Positions 28,901-40,900 of a stretch of DNA of 64,000 nt are shown here, piece by piece. Location of the stretch: positions 12,248,922 through 12,312,921 of the forward strand of contig NC_092678.1 of NCBI RefSeq assembly GCF_964355755.1, in the 5' to 3' direction. The position numbers and the translations under genes are program-made. The DNA is from Antedon mediterranea (lineage: Eukaryota; Echinodermata; Crinoidea; Comatulida; Antedonidae). Position 1 is the first letter of the stretch. Every line of letters starts with the position of its first letter. A model generated the notes under the pieces. It searched no databases and was not told the DNA's origin. It worked only from the letters and a program-made list of their open reading frames with translations.

Positions 28901-31900
28901 GATACCGATTGGCTTTATTTCATTCAACAGCGACCATAATCTCGCCAATTACAGGATAGATAAACTATTTTATTATTGATGTGCTTATAAATTAAGACTC
29001 ATGTAAACAGCTTGATTACATCATTTTACAGACAAACGAAACTTTTTTTAAAACATACTGTTTCAATAACTGAGTATAATACTGTATACGTTTTCATAAG
29101 TAAGTGCATATACATTTTCGTGTTTTCATTAACGAGATTGTAATAGTAACTTCAGTAACTATTACAGTACTTATTTATTATACGACACAAGACAATTGTA
29201 TCTGACAGGTACGTACATTATTCTAAAAAATAAGTCTAGATAGATCCCTTAGGCGTCATAAATCACAGGCCAACAAATCAGTACTCATGACAGAAATTCG
29301 ACCCAGTTTGGTTCACACAAAAATGTTTACAGGAATTTCAACACCACAACCGATGATTTGCCCTAAATATTTAGGTAGACTACAGTTTAATTTTTCACTG
29401 AATAGGAGCTTGAATTTCCGATTTCCATTTCGCAGAATGTCTAGGTCTATTTATTTAGTTTGGTTCTTATAATATATAAATACAATCAACTTTATTACTG
29501 CGGTTCCATCACCACCACCACGTGCCGCCCAATTCCCGTACATACATTTCCATTTCTCCCTAATTTCTTTAATCCACATAAATTAATTGTCCTTTATGGA
29601 ATCCAGTATTGGTTTTGTTGTCTCTATTTCTGAATTAGGGGGACACTTCCGTTTTTGTTTAGTGTCCCAAAAAAGTCCCCGTCCGTGGATTCTACTGTAT
29701 TCGAGAACCATCTGTGAGCACCCCTAGATGGTACGCGAGCGAAGCGAGCGTGCCATCTAGTCTATATATAAATTTACGTAAGGGCAAAATTCGGTAAATC
29801 GCGCGTTACTTCTAGAATGTTTACTCGATGTTATATAAAGTTGGTTCGTACTTTCGGTACTGATTTTAACCACCTGATGTAACCCTGTTTACTAATTAAA
29901 TTGAGTCAGATAATTTAGTTATTGACAATTAAAACGAATTTAGGTTCAACAATTTGCCCCAAATAGGAGTGTTTACCGATCGTGGTATACACTGTCTAAT
30001 ACATGTCCATCGTGAAAAATACCCGCATACAATAATACGAGGATGCTTCGCATTTTCCTATCTCCTCCTACGATAACTGTTTTTAATGGCTGAAAACCGG
30101 TTGAACAGCTCGAGTACAGCTTCATAATGTTGAAGACAGGCCGATTTTCTTTAAAAAATACTATTTTGATAGATTTAATATCCGTTTATAGAAATGTACT
30201 GATTTGCAATGAATGGAACATTCCAAATTATTGCATACCTCCATGGTTTAACACAAGTAGGTAAATTTATAGACCCTTGGAGAATAAACAGAAATAGTAT
30301 TGTAATACTATACAATACTGCAAATAGGTATTTTAAAACCACTTTTGATCGCCATTTGAATCAAAAGTGTGTTGGTACTGTTAGATATAATAATTATAAA
30401 CAAATATACTAATAAACGTTATCACTGTGAGTGTGGGTAGCCCCTACTTGAGATTATAAACACATAATAATATATACTTTATTACTGTCAGTTGTTTCTC
30501 AACGTTTGTATTAATTAATAATTACAAAAATATAAACGTATTAGTGGTCTTTAAATGTACTTTACTATTTCAATCGACCATGAGACAGTGACACTTTCAA
30601 TAAAGTATTAAATCGGAAATGTTTTACTCTATTTAGTGGTATATTATTTATAGGCCTATATAAAAAAAATATTTCGTTACTGATTGGATAATAAAGAAAT
30701 ATAAAGAATAATTTAACAAAATTGGGTTTGTTTAAATGAGTCCAATAACAAATTTCGACTCATTTTGTGACAAGTTTCTAGGTGCTAATTTTTGTTGACT
30801 ACATAAATCATTATGTCTATTTATTTGTTTCTGTAAACGACAATGTTTTATAGTCCTGCCGTACGTACATTTGAAATCGCCAGTTTTTTTACGCTGAAAT
30901 TACTATGTATTCGAGAACCATCTGTGGGCACGAACTAGATGTAGTATTCACAATTAATCAACATTTTGAAATTTGTAGCGACGAGTTTAGGGTTTAGGTA
31001 CTGTATATAGATGATGATGATAGCATATCTGCATTATAATGAAACAATCAATTACACATTAGGCTACACTCTATAGTTCACTATGTCGGTCGGTCGGTCG
31101 GTCGGTCGGTCTGTCGGTCGGTCGGTCTGTCTGTCGGTCTGTCGGTCGGTCTGTCTGTCGGTCTGTCTGTCGGTCCGGTATCACTATGCGTTTTATCGCT
31201 TTTCTGTACTTTTTGAACTGTTTTGATGTCAACATGTGGGCATTTACGTGAAATTGTGCACCTCCTATTGTGAATGACGTTAGAGTTGCGCAACGTGATT
31301 TACGCGCGATTTAACGATTTTCTCGTATTTAACATAGGTAAAAAACCAAATAACATTTTAAATTGAAACTTTGCAAAAGTTTAATTTATATCAGGCGGTA
31401 ACTTTCTGTTGAAAAAAATGTGTGTTTTACACAAAGTTACGCGCGCACGCGCATTTAAAATTTTAAAATGCGCAAAATTAATTTTTAATCAACTTTCTAC
31501 GCGTTTCTTGAGCATGTCAAAAATTGCCATACGTACGCAAATGTTTACGCGCGCGGTGCGCACGTAGCATTAAATATATACTTTTTTCGCGTGATTTATG
31601 TTTTTGCAGCCTTTTCTAATAATTTTACCAACTTTTAAACAATTTCGACTTAAAATTACGTCATACGAGCACGTCGAATTGGATAATTTGCGCACGTTTT
31701 TGATGAAAAAGGTCAAAAATTCGTCAAAATTATGCCTTTTTATATAGTTCACTATGTCGGTCGGTCTGTCTGTCGGTCTATCTGTCAGTCCGTTTGTCGG
31801 TCCGGTATCACTATGCATTGTAGCACGCGACTTAATGGCTGTTGGCCTTGTTACTTAGAAAGTCAATAACTACAATGTAAGTAATTGTTAATAAATTAAT

Positions 31901-34900
31901 TCATATTTAGAAGAAGAAAAAGAAGAGGAGTTTCTAGAAATTAATGAAGATGATTCAGAAGTAAGGTATATGGGCATAGTACATGACGGCATGATAGCAA
32001 GGAAATTAAGTCAGAGTAAAGAGCATTATGTACAATGTATGCTGTTTCTGGGATGTGAGATGACTCCAGTAATGCAAGAAAGTGGATATGTAAGATATTG
32101 CTACTTGCTTGTGATTACACAACGTTACAAAACATTTTGTTGGATATCAATTAAAGCGGGGTGTTACCTCAATGATTAATTGTATTTTGTTAGGATTTTG
32201 CAGTATTTACACCATGTCATCCGAAAGGAAGTAGGCAAATTGTTTAAAATTAAAAATTCTCAACTTTACATAATCTTTTTTTAGAAAATTATTGTTTCAC
32301 ATTTATTTACAAATACGTAAGAGAATACGATATAATATTATATTATTATTACTTGTTATATGTTATGTGGTATTGTTTTATTATATTTTATAGACTGAAC
32401 TGTTGGAAGATCATCGAGGTTTACCTGAACTGGATTTGTTTTTGAACGAGAAGTATATAATGAAAATAATTAATATTTTAGACAATGACTCATCGTTTAC
32501 ATCTGTACAAAGGTATATTAAACAAGAAATATTTCTTACAAAAAACGCCGCGTAACTTTTTGACTGGACAGTTGTAAGAACAGTCTTCATTAATCTAATA
32601 TAATAGGTCGGCCAATCAAAACGCAAGTGAACAATTGGGACTTTACTTGTGATTTATGTCATTGGCCTGTCAGCACAGTCGTTTCTTTCTAGAATTAAAC
32701 GCACAAACTTGTATTGGGAATACTGTATGTTTATGTGGTTATTACTATCGCATTTAGGTATTGATAATACAGTAATAATAATATGGCTTTTGAATATATA
32801 TTTACTGTCTGTAGAATAACATTTATACATTCGGTTCGCGATGAAAAGTTATATGAATGGATTTGTAATAGGTATTTATAATAATAGTAGGCCTATATGG
32901 GTTGCATTATTGCTAAGCTATCACCAAATCGCGTTATAACATTATTTCTCAGGGTTTTTTGCACCATTGATCAATACCAAACGCGTATCGGTATTATAGT
33001 TTTTAATGAATCATTACATTAATAAAAATACCCAATTAAATCAATCGCGTCAGTCCAATTCCGACTTATGTTTCGATCACATAGTTCTGTGTCTACACAG
33101 TCCCAACTAGTTTAACAAAAAAGTGTGATGTGCCAAAATATGGTAGTGATATGCCCGAATATCGTAGTGATATGACATCGTCATGTCTATATAATATGGG
33201 CACATCATATTTAGTTTTATAGTATAGACAGTCTTATTTTACATTTTGAACGAAAGTATTTATTTGTTGATAAGCCCAATTTTGCAGTCTTATTTTACAT
33301 TTTAAACGAAAGTATTTATTTGTTGATAAGCCGAATTTTCCAGTTTAATAATAATGACCCCTTCCACAGTGCTTATACCATATACATTTTACATGATATT
33401 GACCGTGGGTTCTTTACGCCTCTGATGCATTTGTTTTTATTGTACCTTTTTAATAAATTATCATATGTTTAGGCCTAATCACGCCCAATTTAATGAAACG
33501 GTCAGATTCCGATTTCAATTGAACGAAAGTAGTACTGTATTTATTATTCATTGATAAGCCAAGGGTCCCATGGCGTTAGCCGATATCTTGAGCATTTGAC
33601 TCATGTGTCAACCTGTAACACAAATCATTCTTCAAAATCTAAAGAAAGAACCTCACACGTCTTTTTTGTGAGTGATACACTATGGATATGCCCACGGAAA
33701 TAATATGTGGACATTGCAAACAATCATAGGCCTACAGTAACAAACATAACATGGCTAATAAGCATAACATTCAGACTTGCTTGTTTTTTAGTGGATTTTT
33801 ATTTACTTTAGCATGTAGAATAAAACTAGTAACAGTGGCTATATTAATAATTATACTGATTATCCTTGATGTTATCGCGTCTAATAATAAAATATTTTGT
33901 TGTTGATAAGCCCAATTTTTCAGCCTTGATTTTACATTTTGAACGAAAGTATTTATTTGTTGATAAGCCCAATTTTGCAGTCTTAATAATGACCCTTCCA
34001 CAGTGCATTTTACATGATATTGACCGAGGGTTTTTACGCCTCTACAGCCACTGATCAATACCATAATTAATGTACTTTTTTAAATGAATATTGAAATGTT
34101 TCAACATACCCAATTAAAAAAACGGTCCGTTTTCGAGTTCAATCTTTTGATTAGAGAGGTTGGAGTTTCATTTTGAACGAAAGTATTTATTTGATTGATA
34201 AGCCAAATTTCTAGTCCTAATGATTTGAGATTCAACGGGTTTTGCTTTCAATTGTATAATAATATAATTTATAATATAATTTATATATATATATATGAGG
34301 ACTAGTTGTGTTGTGTTCCAACCGTACCACGCCGAGAATGTTAAAGGGTCGTTATCCGATCGAGTTAAAGAACAATACCATGAAAACCCCAACACTTTCA
34401 GGCCCAATAACAATGATCCCGGGCCCGAGTTTTTGTAGACCGGACTTCCATGCACAGCCATATGTTAAGGAATATGGTTCGAAATGATATTACACAACAA
34501 CGATTAGACAGCAACTGTTCAAAAGTCCAACTAATAAAATCGGAATGATCAATTAATTGAACATTTACAGCATAAGGCCCATACACTAGGACGATAACGA
34601 TCGACGATAAATAGACAAATGTGCATTTTTAATACATAAACCAAAAGAAATATAAACAATTCCTTTGATGAAAATTATATTTTCACACGTCCAATCAAAT
34701 GACGTCATCATTAGTAAGACCAATAATATCGTAACAATACAGCGATTTTATTGTTTTTATTTATCATGACGTCATTTGATTGGAATTTGAAAAACATTAT
34801 TTTTATCAAAGACAGCATAAATGATTATCCTATAGGTCTAGAACGAAAACCTTTCTAATTTCTTTTGGTTTATGTAAAAAAAATGCATGCTATATATTTA

Positions 34901-37900
34901 CCGTCCGTCGTTATCGTCATAGTGTAATTGGACCTTTATACAAAAAAAAAATAAATTGATTACGAAGTTACATGTCATTTTCACCTATTCAACACTAATT
35001 GTTACAAAGCCAATTTATATTATATATTTCATTAAAACTGAACTTTACGGTAAATGAAGAGTAAGTATCAGTTAATATGAATAATATAACTAGTAGGTCT
35101 ATGAACTTGCGTCCAGACACAGAACTGTGACATTACTATCATAAATGTTGAAACCACTTATAAAACCTTTTTTTAAAGAAAATATAATTGTGTTAGGAGA
35201 AGGCTAATAAACAAATAGATAATGTACAAACCTTTTTCTAGATCAATTAATGGAGCAGGCGTTCCTAATAATCTGCTGCTGCTACCTAGACTGATTGTTC
35301 ACCTTCTGACGATAATTTATTGGACCCCCACACGGCATCTGATAACCAAAAAAAAATTTACCAGGACTGTTTCAATGATTTAATATCTGACGGCGTATTA
35401 TTATAACATTGGCCTAGATTGACAGTCAAAAGAAAGTCATTGTAAATACCTCCCTTTATGTTGACAGAGCCAAAATAAAGTTTTGACCATTATCGAATGA
35501 TTATTTGACAGTGACTTATTATAATACCGGCCTGGTTGACAGCAAAAACGAAGTTATTATTTATTGAACAAGATTTTACAGATTTCCGTCTACATCTCAA
35601 TAATACTGTATTATCAGCAAAGGCTTTCATAGACTCTCTTCTCCCAGACTTTTTTTGGGTCCAGCAGCTACCTATAAATTATAGTCGAGTTTCCAAATTC
35701 ACAAAACTGTCAGCCTTAGATACTAAAGCTACCGCTATGAAACAGCTTATTAATAAATGTGTCCTCCTGGGACATAGCTGGCTAGAGCCGCGGCGCGAAA
35801 AATTGTAATGATTTTAGATTTAGATTTAGATAATAAGTTTATGGTTATGATACAATATCGGTACAAGGGGTACAAGGACGATGCAATCAGTGCCACTTTT
35901 AAGTTACAATGGTTTATGTCCAACTCTGTCTATTATATGGTTCTGGTGGCAGAACACGTAAGAAAAACCGTTACAGTCTATTGGTTAATATAATACTATA
36001 ATTACGCCTATAATTAATACAGACTTTTATCTGTTTTACTTTAGGCAAAACTTTTCCGCTTTGTTCTTAATGGCTATGGTTGGTGATGATAAAACAGAAT
36101 ATCTGTTTCAGTGAGTAATACTTAGTATATACCTTATTAATTTACAATTCTTGTGTATTACGTATGCAAGAATGAACGCTAGAATTGGCAGCACTGACTG
36201 ACTTAAGCGACAAGATGTAGTTGGAAAGTAAATTATCTAAGTCCACAGTAGCAATGATCGTTATACAATTTAAGTTATTATTAAGTAATTCTATGGTTAC
36301 GCTTAATTCTAATATGTTGTGTGATTAAATATTTTAGTATTATGGATATGCTTCTAAGCAAACATATTGCTAACAAAGTGAAGGCCAAAAATGTCAAGTT
36401 AGCTTTAAGCAAGTGGGTACAGTTATTTTGTGTTTTTAATAATTAATTATTAAAACCTAATTTGCAAACGTGTGTTTATCAAGTTATGACATATTACTTT
36501 AGTGACTGTGAATGTGAAATATACTTCAATATGTACTTATATACTTCTTATATACTTCATATACTTTTTATCTATTGCTATATTAATCAAATGTAATATA
36601 GCAATTACCTTCAATTACAGAAACGGCGAAACTGTTATCGAACATATGATATCTCACGTGGTGGCATTATGCATGTATAAATACACAATGGTATGTAAAT
36701 TATTTTATACATTAATAATTATACCTACATATCATTATTCTTAATAATTAAACTAATGATGTCCTAACTCAAGTCGGTTTATTATATTAGTAAGTAATAT
36801 TATGTGATTTGGTTTACGTAATGTAAAATTAGCTTGGTTTGGGTTATTTTCTTAATAAAAGATTTTCTTTCTAAATAATATAAGTCTCTTTTTTATTTGT
36901 AACAAATTTGACTCCTTAATAGGAATATCAAATAAAGTCCATCAATCATCAATTAATCAATCAAATAAGATCAGATCTAAAATAACGTACTGTATATAAA
37001 TATATTATGTGTGTTGTATACTACTTAGTTCACTTGAATTTTGCAGAAGTATGTATCAGGGCCTCTTTTGCAACTTGTAGATGCTATAACTACGAGAATA
37101 GATAGTGGTGCGGTAGACGCTGTTCATCATCATTGTCAATATTCTTTAGACGAGAACTGCCTTCTGCCAATTGATGTTACTGGAGAGAATATAGTAAGAA
37201 ATCTGCAAATGTTTTGGAAACATTTGAGTATATAACATATAACACTGAAGCATAATGCTACTTGCAAACAATTATTTTAATACATTTTTAGAGCCCATGA
37301 CAAGTAAATGTGTATATAATAAAAGTGTTTAAGAAGGTCAGATAATCCCCCAAATATTTAATTATTAGCCAATCCGATAAATACTGAATTTCCACACAAA
37401 TTCAATGGCATTTTTTTTTCAATTTAGAATTTGAGTTTGGTAGTTGATGAGGAAAAACAAGAGATTGTGAAAGTAAACAGTTGTGATACGCTATTTCAAG
37501 TAAAACAAAAACTGTTAAATGTTATGTTTAAGGAACAACCTTTTTCAAAAAGACCCAACGTTTCACACGTTCAGTTAGGTGAGTACACCAACAAACAAGC
37601 AATTTAATTGTATCTTGCTCCTTTATTCTGTAGATTTCAATTAAATACATAATAACCTTTTTTTTCTAAATCTAGAATGGAGAGTGAATGTAGATCAACG
37701 AATTATTTTACAAGATACCGATTTACAGACAGAAAGAAAACTAAAAACAATTGCAGATTTTGGAGTAATATTACTGTAGTATTTTTTGTTTTGTAATAAA
37801 TTAACTGTTAGAAAAATGTATTAAGCCTATAATAATAGGCTCAATAGACATAGGTTGTGTATAGGCCGGACGTCAGTTGACACAAGCTTAACATGACGCA

Positions 37901-40900
37901 TGCACCTTAACTAATTAATAAAAATACTTTTCTACACCAGCACGTTAGCAAACAAATAAGAGAGAGTGAATGTAGATCAACGAATTATTTTACAAGATAC
38001 CGATTTACAGACAGAAAGAAAACTAAAAACAATTGCAGATTTTGGAGTAATATTACTGTAGTATTTTTTGTTTTGTAATAAATTAACTGTTAGAAAAATG
38101 TATTAAGCCTATAATAATAGGCTCAATAGACATAGGTTGTGTATAGGCCGGACGTCAGTTGACACAAGCTTAACATGACGCATGCACCTTAACTAATTAA
38201 TAAAAATACTTTTCTACACCAGCACGTTAGCAAACAAATAAGTCGGATCTTAAATTTGAAAAATTATTTTTTTTTCAGATTCAAAATAATGCAGTGGTAG
38301 CGTTTGTAGACGTTTGGAAGGAAGATATCAACGCGTCAGACCAGTATGATACAATTAAGCAACCAATAGTTGCTAGATATGGTAATAATGATAATATGTA
38401 TTGGTATACATACTACATTCCAATTGAACCTAAACCAGAATCTACTAATATATTTCAACTTAAAAAAGAATCAGTTTCTTCTTATTTTATGTAATTATAA
38501 TTGTTCAATAATAAATTAATAATATAAAAAAACAAACAATACTGTTTATAAAGTCACGGCCATTTATGTACTGAAGATTTCTTATTGGTAGTACTTTTTA
38601 TTTCGGCAAACAGATTAACAAACAACATCAAAAAGCTTTATTCAGCCAATGAGTGGCAGAATAGACCAATTTATTTGTTGTTGTTTGTGCTATTGCTTTA
38701 TTATTGTCTATGATCTAACTTTACTTTTTAAGAAACTAACATCTACCAAACATCAATCAATGCAGACGGCACTTTCCACATTGTGAGTGATTTTAGTTCA
38801 AATACTTTGAAACATTTACAGTCACCATTAATTGAATAAACAACAAACAATTGATATAAATACATTTTATTGCTTATTGGACATCTGGTAATGAACTGTG
38901 AACTAAATATTCATTAAAGTAGCTTTACGCTAGTCGATAATTTGACTACACATCAGTTACTGTTGGTCGTTTAGGCGTTCTAGTTAAAAAAATATATTTA
39001 GCATACATTGCTTGTCATAACTAGAGACTTGGCAAGTGTAGTTGGTCAGTTTTGATTTTGAAATTGACTTTTTTTAGTTGGAAGGAAATGTGTACACGGG
39101 TGCGTATGATGCAATGGACGGCGAGAAGCCAGATATTGATGAATCCATCTTTGAAAGGTTAACTGAAACTAAGGTAGGAATAAATAAAAACAACATTTGT
39201 TGATTTAAACTATTTTTAAACAGTTGGGTTTTAATAGGATGCAACTTGACATGCATATGAGACGTATCACTCTAATGTATCTTGTTGTTGGTCAAACTTG
39301 TATTGTCCGTCTATTGTGTCCTCGAAACTTTTTTTATGGGAGTAAACCCGCTTTTATTGTTGTTTTGCATATATCGAACATCATTGGTTTGGTTTTCCTT
39401 AACATTTTACAGTAATAAGTATATTATTATCTCTCAATTCCACAGCAAATTTACCAACAGCATGTTGACTCCATAATGAATAATGTATTCAGCTCATCAT
39501 CGAACAACATCCACCTACCGCTATTTGTTAAATATCTTTTTGATTTTCTGGATAACATGGCGACTAAGCATGGTGTTAGTATCAATGAATTGAAGATATG
39601 GAAAAACAACAGGTATTGAAATTGCAATACATTGCATGTTAGAAAATGATATATTTAGGTTTTACTCAAAGCTCACAATGGTGTATCTACGATTTACATC
39701 GAAGAATTGGCTCCTAAGATGTCTGATTATTTAACATTAAAAGAAACAAGGTTAAGAAATTTAAATTATAAATATTCAAAATTCAAATTAAAAGTGTAGG
39801 CCTAATAATTTATGTTTATATATGAGCGTTTATTTCTTCTTTTATAATGAGTATTTTCCAAATTATTTGTCTTACAATTTCAATATCAGCACGTATTTCT
39901 TCCATTTTCATACAATATAATCAAAATAGCAAGAAAAATCAGAAGTGGACTAGATCAATAATCATATTTTTATCCTTTTTTAGTTTAGCTGAAATGTTTT
40001 GGTTAAGAATTCTGAGAAACCCTGCTTATGTCTGTGACATTCAACAAACGCCCCCTATTGATATTACTCTCGGTGTCATCTCTGCTGTTTTCCGAGAATC
40101 TTGGTCAATTGAGCTGTTTGGTTTTAAAAAGGTAAAACGCAAAAGTCAATGTATTTATTTTTATATTGTATGGCTGCGTATTTTAATGTGCGACGACATC
40201 TTACCGAGACCGTTTAATGAATATCAGTTTACTACTTTAGCTTCTGTTCAGAATCATATTTGTTCATATTATTGTTTTAGTTTTATATTTGCACGATTTT
40301 GTTGAAATTAAGAACTAACTGTAGACCTACAGTTTGTCCAAATCTGAAATATCATAAATACACTTTGTTTTGATTATTTGGATTCTAAACCGTCACATTC
40401 GCTTCACTGTTTATTCATGTAGACCACCCTACAGTTTCAAAATTATAATTAATATTTATATCTTTATACATATTATTATATCATGCAAGCAGTTACAAGC
40501 TACCGTACTGAGTTTTAATAATTATTTTGTAATATTTCATCAGCCATTTAATTTAAAAGTCTATTTTTGGTGAAAGTCATGCCAAGTTTGTTCTTTAGTG
40601 CTTTTTTAACTTTCATTCTTTATTTCAAAGAGTTCGCCAAGTCATCGACAGATGTATGTAAAAGAGATTCCACGATACCGCCAACTTGTTACTAAGTTCT
40701 ATAGTGACATCAAGCATACCCCAACTTGTGATCGCATGAACGTTATCGATGAAGTAAATTCTCTTATACAGGTATGTAAAAAGACTATCAATATTGCTAT
40801 TTCTCAAAGAAACTAATAGGCATTGGTTGAGGCATATGTCAATAAACAAACATATAGACTAATAGGCATTGGTTGAGGCATATGCCAATAAGTACAAACA

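Larger units (their letters stand above)
26847..31910. other. Plexin intron 20, filled with mobile DNA
   Basis: A 5-kb intron with two Helitron-like elements in a row (27200-29760, 29761-30940) and a microsatellite-bearing element (31060-31855). The first ~350 bp has no recognisable content. The next coding exon starts 55 bp after the last element. Confidence 0.75.
32513..36044. other. Plexin intron 23 with repeats
   Basis: Holds a MITE-like palindrome (33085-33235), direct repeats built on GAACGAAAGTATTTATTTGT (33245-34210), a SINE fragment (about 34290-34410) and an inverted-repeat element (34572-34940). A 90-codon open frame at 35536-35808 (FIEQDFTDFRLHLNNTVLS...) matches nothing I know, lacks splice-phase links to the plexin and is not called as a gene. 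Confidence 0.6.

Noticed and set aside
31081-31293. Peptide repeat of the PTDRPTD type on the minus strand
   Set aside because: It is the (GTCG/GTCT)n microsatellite translated. The same artefact occurs in the other arrays.
32194-32230. 37-nt version of exon 22
   Set aside because: It shifts the frame and creates a stop at the next junction.
35536-35808. 90-codon open frame in plexin intron 23
   Set aside because: No recognised family, no neighbouring exons in phase, and it lies among repeats.
38382-38494. Extension of exon 30 as the main coding path
   Set aside because: The 50-nt exon at 38733 gives the right phase and better family match (INADGTFHILEG), so the extension is kept only as a possible minor isoform.
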